Positions 1 through 10,240 of a stretch of 64,000 bases of DNA are shown in pieces. The position numbers were made by a program, and so were the translations under genes. Below the pieces are notes generated by a model that was given only the letters and a program-made list of their open reading frames with translations, searched no databases and was not told the origin of the DNA. The DNA is taken from NCBI GenBank assembly GCA_025617745.1, contig CM046858.1:52645925-52709924 (forward strand), in the 5' to 3' direction. Numbering within the stretch: position 1 is the first letter of the stretch; every line of letters begins with the position of its first letter. The DNA is from Heliocidaris erythrogramma. Taxonomy: Eukaryota > Echinodermata > Echinoidea > Camarodonta > Echinometridae.

Positions 1-689
1 AGAGTTTTGACTTCCTTTTAGAGAAGTTCTCTTTTTTGTTAAGAAAATTGACATTTCACTGACTATGAAAAACACCGAGGCTACTCGCGTAAAGATATCA
101 ATAATTCAAAAGAGATATACCCGAAACGAGATTGACAGGGGGGTTCCTTGAAATAATTAATTTTCCACCGGGTTTTTTTGTTGTTGTTTGTTATTTTCTA
201 ATAATAATTCCAATGACAAAATAATGTGTTGAATCTACTTATTTTATTTCTTCAACTATTTGCATTATTTTTTAAAAGTAATATTAACTTCCAGATGTTT
301 AAGTAAAATTTACTTGTTTTCCGCAACTCAATTACATTAAATTACATCAACTTAATTCAATTGAGTAAATTGAATTATTCATTGTAATTTATACATAAGA
401 GTAAGAGCTGAGGGGGGGGGGGGGGCTGCAGCCCCACCCCTAGCATACGTCAAGCACTAATATTCGAGCAAAATTCACATGATATTCGGGCAAGCTCCGC
501 TCATCTTTTTTTTTCTCATCTCACTTGCCAAAAATCACGAGGACCCAAATGTAATGAAATGACTGCACGAATATCAAAATGCCCGGCATGCAATTGCTTT
601 CCCACATTTATGCATAAAAGTTATTTCACAGATGGTGAAAGGTCGGCCAATCCCACGTATTCACGGAAATAATTGCCCGAAACTGCTTT
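1..689. other. AT-rich sequence without recognisable gene
   Basis: No coding frame, RNA gene or terminal-repeat element could be recognised. The stretch is AT-rich and has a poly-G tract near 410-425 followed by a short C-rich block, a combination seen at many MITE cores elsewhere in the window. A decayed element is possible but no ends are visible. Confidence 0.5.
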
Positions 690-1390
690 ATAGATCACTG
701 CCAAAATTTATAGCAATGATCGCCTGAATATTTACGAGTCGGGCAATCGTGAGAACTGATTCCTGTCCAAATTCATGGAAACTGCCCGGGTATTTACAAT
801 TCGGGCAATCACGGGAAGTTACAGCTTCCCAAATATATGGACACATTTGTCCGATCCCGCGGGAACTAAGCGACATTCAAACTCATGGAAATGGTCGCCA
901 GAATATGAGAGCCGGGCAATCACTAATCACTGTCGATATTTTAGGGAAATGATTGTCTAAAGAGAAAAAAAAGTTGGGAAATAAAATCTGCCTGAATTCA
1001 TGGAAATAATTTCCTCAACCAAAAGTCGGGCATCACAAAAACCATGTCTATGACTAGCTGCCCAAAAATTGTAGCAATGATTGCCCGATATATAAACCTC
1101 AGACAATCACGAGAACTTATACAGACTCTCAAATTTATAGAATCATTGCCTGAATATTGAACTAACTCGCTGCCCAGACGTATTGAAAATGCCCAAATAT
1201 CGAAAGATATGTCAATCACATAAAACATTATTGCCCGAACAAGCAATTGAAAACTGAAAAGTCGGGCACCAAGACCTAATCGCAGCCAAGACTTATGTGA
1301 AATATTGCCCGAACGAGGACAAGTTGGACAATCCAGAGAACTAAACACTGCCTCAATTCGTGCAAATTATTGCCCAATCTCCACCAGACT
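690..1390. repeat. degenerate ~63-bp tandem repeat with a hairpin in each unit
   Basis: Variants of TCGGGCAATCACGAGAACT recur at about 739, 801, 848, 912, 1026, 1099, 1209, 1261 and 1324, mostly one or two times 62-64 bp apart. Each unit also has the complementary block TTGCCCGA about 13 bases upstream, so single units can fold into a GCCCG/CGGGC stem-loop. Because of this symmetry, weak open frames appear on both strands; they do not resemble proteins. Copies have drifted considerably, so the array is old. Confidence 0.7.
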
Positions 1391-1561
1391 GACTGTATTG
1401 CGCTCATCTGAAAATGAAAAAAAAAATAGTTCGGCACAGACAAAACCTAAGTCGAGGGGTTTTTTATGGTGCTAATCGCTAAACTTTATGCTAAATAATT
1501 GTTTATATGTGACCGTGTATTTTGGCCTCCAAGACTTCCCGCGTGTTCTATGTTTTGTTAA

Positions 1562-1857
1562 ATGATGAATCCTGAATCCTCATCTGAGGACCAATATTCA
1601 GTTAATCATTCTTGTGAATATTTTACGATCGATCAATTTAACTCTAAATTTTGCTCTTTACTTGAAAATGATGAAAATTCCATTGATAAATATTTCAGCC
1701 TACTTCATATAAATGCACGAAGCCTGAGTAAGAACTTTGACAATTTTGAAATACTTTTAAAATCTCTTAATAATTTTGCCTTCTCTATCATAGGAATCAC
1801 AGAAACTTGGCTACATTCTACATCACCTCACATGTTCAATAATTATGATCTGAAAGA
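1562..1857 (+). pseudogene. non-LTR retrotransposon, N-terminal endonuclease fragment
   Basis: The frame opens with an ATG at 1562 and encodes an apurinic-endonuclease-type N-terminus. Visible motifs are LLHINARSLSKNFDNFEILL (residues about 47-66), the usual first block in CR1/L2-like proteins, and GITETWL, which carries the glutamate expected in this nuclease fold. Similarity stops after residue about 100 (near 1857) and the frame runs into unrelated sequence and a stop at 1921. No reverse transcriptase follows, so only the 5' end of the element is present. The sequence upstream of the ATG may be its 5' UTR. The clade cannot be decided from so short a piece. Confidence 0.7.
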
Positions 1858-2595
1858 ATTTCTGGTAACTTTTGCAGACAAAATCGTTCACTTCCAGTCA
1901 GACATGTATGCGTCAAAATAAAGCTCAGACCGCACCAGGAAGCCTCAGGAACCCCAAAGCTTCCAGGGCCCTTAACTCTTTATGTGCCACACACATAACC
2001 CCTCTGTGCCACATTATTTTAGGGTCGCACTTGGTAGAGGGGTTCCTAACGGAATGTGCTAATTCAAAGGGCTATAACCTTTTACTGGGTGATCATAATA
2101 AAAAGTGTTGTGTAGCGTTGTTGTAGAAAATAAAATGGGCTTTCTATTCATACCATATTTGTTTGATTTCCCTTATGACCTTTTTCAATAAACTTACGTA
2201 CATTTTGTCAGAGTATTTTTCTTTTCAACAGTGTTTTATAAGTCTGATACCTCTTATTTATATATAGTGTTTCATATTTAGACTTGATTTGCTGGAAAGG
2301 TGAACTCCTAAGCTTTATTTTCATACCCAGATCAAGTATACAGGAAGCAGAAAAGGTTGATATTTTTAGAAGAGAAAAAGAGCTTTCAATAGGGAGAGAC
2401 CTCTGAGTGTTTGGCTAAGCCACGCTTGACAATAGCGGTAATCTCCCCATTGACTCGCGGGGAGCAGACGGTCCATGAATGGTCTGTTCTATGGAGAGAC
2501 CTTTTTCAAGTACATGCAGTATCTTTTGTTGTTACTCATTGATCTTCTTCACTGATTAGGGTACAGTGAATAGATCGTTACATGTATCACCACTA
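1858..2595. other. intergenic sequence, nothing recognised
   Basis: No gene or clear repeat end was found. Around 2395-2510 the phrase GGAGAGACCT occurs twice about 110 bases apart and brackets a GC-richer stretch, which could be a small decayed element or RNA, but I cannot identify it. Confidence 0.4.
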
Positions 2596-2733
2596 CTAAA
2601 GCTGATGAGTAGGCAAGTGGGCATGCATGTCGGAATCCTCGGAATCAGAGTCCCTCCTCCACTCTTCCATCGTAACCAGCTCGCGAGCCTCCTCCAGACT
2701 GAAAACACGTTGCCGTTTCCGCTGAGGAGCCAT
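2596..2733 (-). CDS. 45-residue basic/acidic peptide resembling the N-terminus of piggyBac-type transposases
   Basis: A short complete frame runs from ATG at 2733 to TAG at 2596. It begins MAPQRKRQRVFSLEEARELV and ends with an acidic DSDSEDSD run. A basic start followed by a LEEA-type helix and a serine/aspartate stretch is common in N-termini of piggyBac-derived transposases, but no transposase core (DDBD) follows. It may be a leftover exon in a non-autonomous copy. Length is far below the family norm. This is resemblance in style, not a proven domain match. Confidence 0.3.
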   Translation of the reverse strand: MAPQRKRQRVFSLEEARELVTMEEWRRDSDSEDSDMHAHLPTHQL

Positions 2734-3129
2734 CGTATTAGGTGAAAAAACTGAGATAGTAAAACGCAAAATACTCCGATATTCCTTATGAGACCATATG
2801 ACGATACGAAGATGATAAGAACGCTAGCGGTGTATAGAACACAAACAATGCATACCGCAAATCAATGCCGCCCGTTACGAGCATTTATATGGCTGTGTGT
2901 TGGACTTGTGTATTATTGTGCAAATCGGCGAACGAAGCACGGTTACGGGCGTGCAGATCGGCGAACGAAGCAAACAAAGAGTTAAGAGGGCCCACACTGT
3001 AAGGGACTTTGCGCTTCGTGCACATTATCACCGGTGCTACACGTGATATTCAGGCAAAAGCCTTCAGCCTCCTTAAAAATTGAGCCCATACGCCCATGAA
3101 TTATGTATATATATATATATATATAAAGA

Positions 3130-3559
3130 AAGTGACCTATCCCTGTGGCAGACCCAGATGCAACACCTGCAAAGTCACCACTGCCACTACCACCATTAGG
3201 GGTCCCAAGTCTCAATGGGCCATCCATGGAAAGTTCTCCTGCACAACGGATGATTGCATTTATGCTATCCATTGCACCCAGTGTCTTCAGCTCTATACAT
3301 AGGAGAAACTAAGCGCCGACTAGCTGATCGTGTGACAGAGCATTTGAGGTCCATACGACTCAACACGCCTGGATTACCTGTGGCTGCTCACTTTAACTCA
3401 CACAACCATGACATCCAGAACTTTGAAGTGTGCATAGTACGCAGTTCTTTCAGCTCCGACCAGCTACGCAAGCAGGAAGAGGAACGTATGATTTTTCGCC
3501 TTGGCTGCCTCCAACCAAGAGGAATTAATGTTTCTTTCCGCTCATTTCCCATCACGTAA
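3130..3559 (+). pseudogene. Penelope-like retroelement, C-terminal GIY-YIG endonuclease fragment
   Basis: The first part (3130-3300) shows the cysteine-rich linker typical of Penelope-like elements (PCGRPRCNTCK, then CIYAIHCTQC). The second part (about 3285-3559) is in another frame and begins LYIGETKRRLADRVTEHL, the YIG half of a GIY-YIG nuclease with its arginine helix, followed by PVAAHFNSHNHD and an EEER helix, then the C-terminal LGCLQPRGIN. A single-base frameshift near 3285-3300 separates the two halves. The reverse transcriptase that should precede them is missing, so this is a 5'-truncated dead copy. In the family this nuclease nicks target DNA for reverse transcription. (TA)n lies just upstream (3103-3124). 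Confidence 0.8.
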
Positions 3560-3871
3560 TTTTCTTTCTTTATCTTTTTCTTTTTCTTGTCCCTTTCTCT
3601 TTTCTCTTTCCCTCTCTTTCCTCTCTCTCTTAGCTCTTCTTCTTTCTCTTGATGTATTGTTACGTCACTTCTGGCGCGTTCTTACTTCTTGTTTCTACGC
3701 GACCATTTTGCGCGTCTTTTACATCTTGTTTCTACGCGACCATTTTGCGCGTCTTTTATTTGCCCTTATTTTTGCTTGACGCTTAATAAATTTGTCATTC
3801 CTTGACAAAGGGCTATGCCCGAAATATCGGATAATTGACATCTCTACGGTTTTTTGATTTATATTTGTCTT

Positions 3872-3906
<35 letters not shown>
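3560..3906 (+). repeat. 3' region of the Penelope-like copy with 37-bp duplication, hammerhead-like motif and (TA)n
   Basis: After the GIY-YIG frame comes a pyrimidine-rich stretch, a direct duplication with a 37-bp period (units starting at 3688 and 3725, each containing CTACGCGACCATTTTGCGCG), and then TTGACAAAGGGCTATGCCCG followed by AAA at 3802-3824. The last part resembles a decayed hammerhead core (CUGANGA, stem II, GAAA). (TA)n at about 3877-3906 closes it. Penelope-like elements are known to carry hammerhead ribozymes; here two core positions differ, so activity is unlikely. Confidence 0.45.
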
Positions 3907-3908
<2 letters not shown>

Positions 3909-4057
3909 TGTAAGGAAATAACATATACAACAGCTTTGGCAAATCTCGTGGGAATAAATACAATGTGAAAGAAATGCGAGAATAACGTTGCGTAGCTCAA
4001 TCAAAGTTCCCCAGAGCTGTCCTCCCTTTTTGAAATTTTTGCAAAGGCTGAAAAAAT

Positions 4058-4128
4058 GTCTCCGCCGGGAATCGAACCCGGGTCGTTGGCTTAGAACGCC
4101 AATGCCTTAACCACTAGACCACGGAGAC
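4058..4128 (-). tRNA. tRNA, anticodon UCU (Arg by anticodon; body Glu-like)
   Basis: On the minus strand a 71-nt cloverleaf is visible. The acceptor stem GTCTCCG/CGGAGAC has seven perfect pairs, the D-arm contains the A box TGGTCTAGTGG, the anticodon stem TTGGC/GCCAA is perfect with loop GTTCTAA, and the T-arm is CCGGG/CCCGG with B box GGTTCGATTCC. Position 33 is T and 37 is A, which places TCT at 34-36. A run of six T lies a few bases after the gene, as Pol III termination requires. The D-arm and T-arm look more like animal tRNA-Glu than the usual Arg-UCU, so the identity could be an anticodon shift or a tRNA-like repeat. Confidence 0.7.
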
Positions 4129-4459
4129 GGGTTAGTGGTTTCGGCGACACCAGATTCAATTGACCGACAGATTTGACAAATCTTCGACCTTATTAATTAA
4201 TTCCTTTGTCGGGGGCAGGTGAGTTTTGAACAAAGACAAGCCGCGTGCCTCAGCTGGATCCAAGCGAATGCTTTGAGATACATGTATACATTAGAATAAT
4301 TATTAACAAGTGTAAGGAAATAACATATACAACAGCTTTGGCAAATCTCGTGGGAATAAATACAATGTGAAAGAAATGCGAGAATAACGTTGCGTAGCTC
4401 AATCAAAGTTCCCCAGAGCTGTCCTCCCTTTTTGAAATTTTTGCAAAGGCTGAAAAAAT

Positions 4460-4520
4460 GTCTCCGCCGGGAATCGAACCCGGGTCGTTGGCTTAGAACG
4501 CCAATGCCTTAACCACTAGA
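4460..4520 (-). pseudogene. truncated second tRNA copy
   Basis: Sixty-one of the 71 tRNA positions are repeated identically, but the last ten bases on the plus strand (the 5' half of the acceptor stem plus the adjoining bases) are missing because the unit is cut at 4520. Without the 5' acceptor strand it cannot form a tRNA. Confidence 0.8.
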
Positions 4521-4618
4521 CTCCTAATGGGTACATTAGGAGGACAGTTTTTGTCTCATTTCTATAGACAACTGTCGACCTAATGACACCAACTGTCTAC
4601 CTAATGTAGGGGTCGCTA
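4521..4618. repeat. left part of (TA)n-associated repeat, split by a foldback insertion
   Basis: The sequence contains several GTACATTAGG and GTCGACCTAATG words. Its reverse complement matches 16916-16955. Together with 5929-5985 it rebuilds one repeat copy that is uninterrupted at 16854-16955. Confidence 0.75.
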
Positions 4619-5928
4619 CACTGTTAGAACGTTGATTAAAATTTTTAATCATGTTGGTTAAAATTTTAATCAACCGAGGGTTACCAGGTGAACCACACAT
4701 TTGTAGGTTAAAACTTTAATCAACGGCCTGTTGATTAAAGTTTAACCTGTGGTCGATTAAAAGTTTTAATCATTTGTTGGTTAATTGTATTTTGCTCAAC
4801 GTTGGTTAAATTGGTGTTGATTAAACTAAAACATATTGTTGGTTAAATGTTTAACCATTTGTTGGTTAGTTTTATTTTGTTGGTTAAATGTTTAACCATT
4901 TGTTGGTTAATCATATTTTGCTCAACATTGGTTAAAATGGTGTTGATTAAACTTAAACAAATTGTTGGTTAAATGTTTAACCATTTGTTGGTTAGATTTA
5001 TTTGATGAGAAACTCCCCGGAGAAACTCTTTTCATATCTGTAATTGTTGTCTAGCTAGCCTTATAACGAAATAGATCTACTCAGTGATCTACTTTCAGCG
5101 GTTTGGTAAGTTCGACCTTCTCAGACCTGGACTAGACTTGACTAAGGCAGGCCCACCGGTAGACTACGCCTACGCCTACATTGGTGCTTATATCTTTTTC
5201 TCAAAAAACTGTTCTAGTTTCAGTGTTTGTCATATTGCCCTGTCCGCGAAATATGGACATGCGCGAAGTTGAACACACCGCCATACCGCCGGCGTCGCCT
5301 CCTCGCTACCATAGGCGCAGTCAGTAAATCTACCGGTGGGCCTGGCTTAGCCAGGTCTAGTCCAGATCGAGCAGGTCGAACTTGCTCCCAAGCCGTTTAA
5401 ATTAGAAAGAAAGAGCACACTGTAGATCTATTTCTTCCCAAGATTAAGCTGGACAACAATCACATATATGAATAATAGTTTCTCACCTTCAAACACGCCG
5501 ACAAACTCTTTGAAAGTCCCCACTCATTCAGCGACTTGAATGACAATGCCTTCCATTTTTATCGCAAACAATTTCTGTGATAGATTTGAGCGCAGCGAAT
5601 TTGTTCCAAATCCATATGCGCATGCGCTGTTCGGTCACGCGATTGGTATTTTAATCAACTTTGATCAAACTTTTAACCAACAAAAAGATAAAGTGTCTTG
5701 ACAGTTAGCACTATCAGTTTGGCGGGAAAGCAGAGAACACTGTTTTTAATCAATGTTGGTTACAAAGTAACCAACAAGAATAAAAACAATAATTTTAATC
5801 AACCAAACTTTTAACCCACGCAAGATTAAAAGTCATTTTTAACCAACATTCATTTTATAACCAATGTTGAGCGATTTTTAATCAACATTTTTTTAATCCG
5901 TAGTTTTTTAATACATGTTTTAACAGTG
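4619..5928. mobile_element. 1.31-kb foldback element with TA target duplication (CACTGTTA ends)
   Basis: The left end is CACTGTTAGAACGTTGATTA and the right end reads, reversed, CACTGTTAAAACATGTATTA. Each is bordered by TA (4617-4618, 5929-5930), and the same repeat without insert at 16916-16917 has one TA. The two halves are inverted copies through most of their length: a subterminal array of GTTGGTTAAATGTTTAACCA-like words, then AAATAGATCTAC, AAGTTCGACC and CAGGCCCACCGGTAGA in mirrored order on both sides of a centre near 5270. No credible protein is present, so it is non-autonomous. CACT ends plus subterminal repeats recall CMC/EnSpm, while the TA duplication also fits other groups. Confidence 0.85.
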
Positions 5929-5990
5929 TATTATGACGGAATAAACCGCATTGTTAGGTGTCGACCTAATGTACCCTTTAGTAAAATATA

Positions 5991-6036
<46 letters not shown>
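5929..6036. repeat. right part of the (TA)n-associated repeat and (TA)n tract
   Basis: TTATGACGGAATAAACCGCA to about 5985 matches the reverse complement of 16853-16915. It is followed by TGTG and a (TA)n run at 6000-6036. At 16.8-17.0 kb the same repeat is also bordered by (TA)n, which suggests it targets or generates such tracts. Confidence 0.75.
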
Positions 6037-6037
<1 letters not shown>

Positions 6038-6040
<3 letters not shown>

Positions 6041-6400
6041 TCAAAATAATGGATGACTGAAATGCATTGATTGCCAATTACAGAAATTTTATTCTCCACA
6101 TTTTCGGGGGTCCTCCCCCTTCGTCAGGGAAAACGTGAAGTGATTTCGACTGATAACAAACAACAATAAAATAAAAGCAAACGCAGTCTAAGCGTATATA
6201 ATTTTAACCCCAGCAACACTAGCGCATAATGCATTTGCAATATACGCTTAGACTGCGTTTGCTTTTATTTTATTATTGTTTGTTATCAGTCGAAATCACT
6301 TCACGTTTTCCCTGACGAAGGGGAGGACCCCCGAAAATTTGGAGAATAAAATTTCTGTAATTGGCAATTAATGCATTTCAGTCATCCTTTATTTTGATAT
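6038..6400. repeat. long palindrome, two 160-bp arms and 43-bp spacer
   Basis: Arms 6038-6197 and 6241-6400 are nearly perfect reverse complements, differing by a few single-base changes. Both arms contain CTGACGAAGGGGAGGACCCC followed by CGAAAAT (plus strand 6312-6338), with an AAATTT/AAATTT pairing after it. This looks like a hammerhead core with stems II and III, but a stem I cannot be drawn. (TA)n flanks it on the left and appears again at 6440-6458. The element may be a head-to-head derivative of a Penelope-like terminal repeat. Confidence 0.8.
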
Positions 6401-6745
6401 CATCATAGCCTATGCCAATACGTGTAACATTATGAATTTATATATATATATATATATAAGGGATCTTTTTTTATTCAATTAGGACCACTATATATTCGTC
6501 AGATTTTCACTGACACCACTTCAACTAAGATATGCTTAAGCACTATACCTGTCATGCCTGTCCTTATTGATGTACGCTACTGACATTTATATTTATAATT
6601 GATTGGTGCATCTTAAGTTGGAAAATTTCCTGCAACGTCAGTTACGCTTAATTTCGAATTTTCAAATGAGTGACTGTTCAATATTGCTCTTTTTTTGCTA
6701 AAATAAATTATACTACACACCTCATGAAAAAAAAAAATCTTGAAG
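6401..6745. other. AT-rich spacer
   Basis: (TA)n at 6440-6458 and about 290 bases of AT-rich sequence. No gene or repeat end was recognised. Confidence 0.4.
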
Positions 6746-7136
6746 CAGGGGCGGATCCAGGATTTTGTAAAAGAGGGGGCACAAAAATGAAAGTTTGTGA
6801 AAAGGTAGACCCTTACTTTTTTGGGTCTCGCCAGCTTCTCGAAAAGTCGCTCAGTGGGGGGGGGGGGGTAGGGAAGAAAAAAAAAAATTTCGCCAAACCT
6901 TCAAAATTCGCTTAGTAAGGGGTTATGGGGTCCAGTTTCCCTCCATAATTCCCTGACAAGCAAAAAAAAAAAAAAAAAAAAGGTCTTCACTCTAAAAGGG
7001 GGGGGGGGGGGCGGGGCACAATCGCGAAAATGGCCGATCGTCTATGGTAAAAATTCATACTTCTTTTCCAAAAGGGGGGGGGGCACGGGGGCAAGTGCCG
7101 GCTGTGGCCCCCCCCCCCCCCCCTGGATCCGCCAAT
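6746..7136. mobile_element. hAT-like MITE (CAGGGGCGGATCCAGG ends) with poly-G core
   Basis: It starts CAGGGGCGGATCCAGGATTT and ends CCTGGATCCGCCAATG, an inverted repeat. The interior has three long G or C tracts (about 6857, 7000 and 7110). The same start recurs at 54275 with an 8-bp target duplication, and an interior segment recurs at 57720-57880. Here the flanks (TCTTGAAG and ATTCAAGC) are not a direct repeat, so the target duplication has decayed. No transposase is present. Confidence 0.75.
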
Positions 7137-8192
7137 GATTCAAGCACAAAGAAATAACTGTTGTTTTAAAACATATTCACTGTACTTGCTCTTATTGAAT
7201 ATTCATGTATTATGTAAATCAGACGTTATTTGAAAAATGTTAGTGCATTCAATATAACTTTATAAGAAATTTGTATTTCTTAATTTGAAATAAAAATTAT
7301 TAATTGAAATGAGTTCGAATTACTTCAATTTTCTTATACGTACAAATATCAATTAAATTCCAATACACTGAAGTTTTGAGTTAGTGAGAATTAATTTGAA
7401 TGTGTGAGGGAAAATACCACGGGCGTAGACACGCATAATTATCAATTGTTTTTTTTTAAGTAAAAACTACAAAAGAAAATCAAGAAAATGTTACAAATGA
7501 GCGTGATATTTCTTACAGTCTAGTTGTGAAGCTTCATTACTCTATTTTAAAATAAGAGAGTTAATCTTCAGTTTTATTTGCCGGTGGGTAATCAATATCT
7601 CATGGAATATGTAAAACTATGTACATTTAGAATTATTGATCTTGCACTTGTTAATTTATCGTACAAATGCGATAATTATCGTACACCAGACAACGCTGTT
7701 AACGCTTTAAACGTATAGCCAAGGCAACTATTTACGCTCAAAAATATCGATCACCATCGCGCTGAAAGAACAGGAAGTGTATTGACAAGTTCTAGAGCTT
7801 AACCCAAGATCTATAGATATTGAATGGACTGTCGGCTGATTTGAAGACAATCATGAAGCGAACCAACATTGTCGGCATATTATTTTGAACTCGAGGATAG
7901 TAGCTCGGGGATTCTTGGAGTGAAAGAAAACAATAGGTGGATTTCTGCCCACTTGGTACGCACTTGTTACGATCTGCAGTGCAAAAACACATGTGTATTC
8001 GAATATAGTCAATGTTAACATTTGCATCCATTGAACTACTCTAGTCTTCGGTGTCACATATTTAAATGATTATTGTTGTCTATAAATCAGTATTATCAAA
8101 GAGTTTAAATACGAAGAGTGCTCAGTGCCGAAATAAAGCACGCGTATATTGTGGTACATGTCGATCGGCCCAGAGGGAAAGGTTATAGTCTT
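7137..8192. other. AT-rich sequence without recognisable feature
   Basis: Only short open frames without family resemblance occur. No inverted or direct repeats were spotted. Confidence 0.4.
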
Positions 8193-8356
8193 AATAATAA
8201 TAATAATAATAGTGGCCACTTATATAGCGCTCATATCCGTCACGCAGTGACGCTCATGGCGCTTAGACATTATTATTACCCTGGTTATAGCCGAGCTGCC
8301 AAAGTAACTAGCGCTCAAGCATATCAGGTACCCATTTACACCTGGGTGGAAGATGT
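8193..8356 (-). mobile_element. tRNA-derived SINE, 5'-truncated copy
   Basis: On the minus strand the sequence runs from a segment containing ACCCAGGTGTAAATGGGTAC to an (ATT)n tail at 8193-8210. It matches the 3' two-thirds of the fuller copy at 14255-14506 through shared words such as TAATAATG and the GGGTAC block. The tRNA-like head is missing. Mobilised in trans by LINE machinery. Confidence 0.65.
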
Positions 8357-8902
8357 TTGTATTTTTTTATTTCCTTTATTTCTTTCTTCTTTTTCTGGAC
8401 AGTGCTTTTGCCTTTTGGTAAAGCCGTAACTAAAGGGCATAATCTTGATATTGTCCCTTCAAATACAAACTTATGTCCCAAAACAGATAGGAATCAACTC
8501 TAACTGCACCAGGGAGGAGAGGGAGAGAGTTGGGAGGGGGCCTCGGACTAGATGTTTGTATTTTTCTTAAAGTTATTTGCTATGAAATTTCTATTAATAT
8601 TTATGTGATGATGGGGGGGGGGGGGTCCAGACATGTTCCCTGATATTAAGCTCTATATGAGCAAACACTGCGATATCTGACGGGAATGTCGAGAAAAGTT
8701 ATTTAAAAATAATAATGTGCTATCTTTATTTTTCTATTAAATCAGAATATTTCATTTGATATGATTTATGGAAATTATAGGACTATAAACCTGCAATGTA
8801 ATTTTATTAGCCTTATTCTTTTAAACTTCAAGACAGAAAAGGCTTTAATAAAATGAGATTGCGTGCGAACAATTCCTTACATAAACATAAAGATTACATT
8901 AA
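8357..8902. other. sequence without recognisable gene
   Basis: A purine-rich patch at 8510-8540 and a poly-G tract near 8614-8626 are the only conspicuous features. Confidence 0.35.
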
Positions 8903-9162
8903 GAGTGGCGTATCCAAGATTATATATCCAGGAATGTACGTGCCCCTATGTGCCAGCCAAAACCAAATCTGACATCTTAGTTACACATCGAATGAAAGGA
9001 AATGTGTACCCCCCCCCCCCCCCTGCACAGAAACAATCTGAAAACTGTGATAATTATTTGTCCTTGCTTGTCCTAAAATTCAAAATAGAATGCATCTGAT
9101 GATTTTTTTGTTCGTCAGGCGTGAGCCTCCCCCCTCTCCCTGCATTCCTGGATACGCCACCA
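8903..9162. mobile_element. short hAT-like MITE (GAGTGGCGTATCCA ends)
   Basis: The left end AGTGGCGTATCCAAGATT and the right end ATTCCTGGATACGCCACC are inverted copies. A poly-C tract lies in the interior near 9009-9023. TGGCGTA-type ends are common in hAT-derived MITEs. A clear 8-bp target duplication is not visible. Confidence 0.6.
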
Positions 9163-10207
9163 ATATAACCAACTTACGGTAAGTTATTTGTAATATTCTG
9201 CTGTAGAAATGTGAGACGACAGGCGAAGAAAACAGTATAGGGGCTTGCTCCGAAGCCATCACCAACGCAATAGGGCCTTTACCGATTGTACGAAAAGGGG
9301 GATGGCCTCCGTGTTTTGAATTGAATTAACTAATAACGAACAATATAGGATGATATAATTTATTTATTACCAGTCCTATTCTGTCTTTGTAGGAATATCT
9401 CATTACTTTTGCCCCAGCTCTCTTTGTCTCTCTCTCCTCCCCCTCTCATTTTTCTCATACTCTCTTTTCTCTCTTACAACCGATCTGTAAAAAATGACTC
9501 CAATAGAATTGAGGAAAAAATAATGATCTCTTATTTTTTTTATTTGTGTTTTTATTAGGAAATCAACAGAAATCACAACAATTACAAATGATTTATATGA
9601 TTAAAAACAAAATCACTGAGTCAAAAAAAACAACAACAACAAAAACAAACAGTAAAAATAAAGCAATTGGAACAAAATTTAAAAAATAAATAAATAAAAA
9701 TGATCTCTTATTGCTCCCCCCCCCCCCAATCTTTCAATTTAATGGGATCGACCACCAACACTATGCAATCATATTCTTCACATCCATGACAGAATAGCAG
9801 GTGCGGATCAAGAGGGGGCGAATCGGCCGCGGCCCCCTTCTTGAAACCCAAGTTGGCATATACGGGCTCTTGCCTAAATTGTGAAAAAACCCGGATCGAG
9901 CACCAAATTTAGTTTGGAAGCCCAAGAGGCTAACAATGTCGTTCTATTAACCCTCCAAGAAAAACTTGTAAAAAGGCCCACCCCGGAATTATGGAGGAAA
10001 ACTGGACTCATAAAATCTGATACCCTACACCCCTGCACTGAGCGACTTTCTGAGGGCTGGCGAGAAGAAAAAATACAAATCTCCTTTGACAGCCCTGCAT
10101 CAATTTTGTGCCCCCCTACCCTTTTACTACATCCCGCATTCGCCCTTGTCATAGAATGTCAGTGTCAGACTCATATCCATAACATGGTTCAGAAGCCCCC
10201 CCCCCCC

Positions 10208-10240
<33 letters not shown>

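Larger units (their letters stand above)
3907..4520. repeat. tandem duplication, 402-bp unit containing the tRNA gene
   Basis: The sequence from AAGTGTAAGGAAATAACATA at 3906 to the tRNA reappears at 4308 with almost no change, giving a 402-bp period. The first unit is complete. The second runs only to 4520, where it switches abruptly to the (TA)n-associated repeat. Tandem arrays of tRNA units are common in animals, and this is a two-copy remnant. Confidence 0.8.

Noticed and set aside
2395..2510. GC-richer block bracketed by GGAGAGACCT as a small RNA gene
   Set aside because: It does not match 5S rRNA, snRNA or tRNA patterns known to me, and no promoter or terminator is apparent.
6309..6360. 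Calling a functional hammerhead ribozyme
   Set aside because: The core is good, but no stem I pairing is visible, so it is reported only as a finding.
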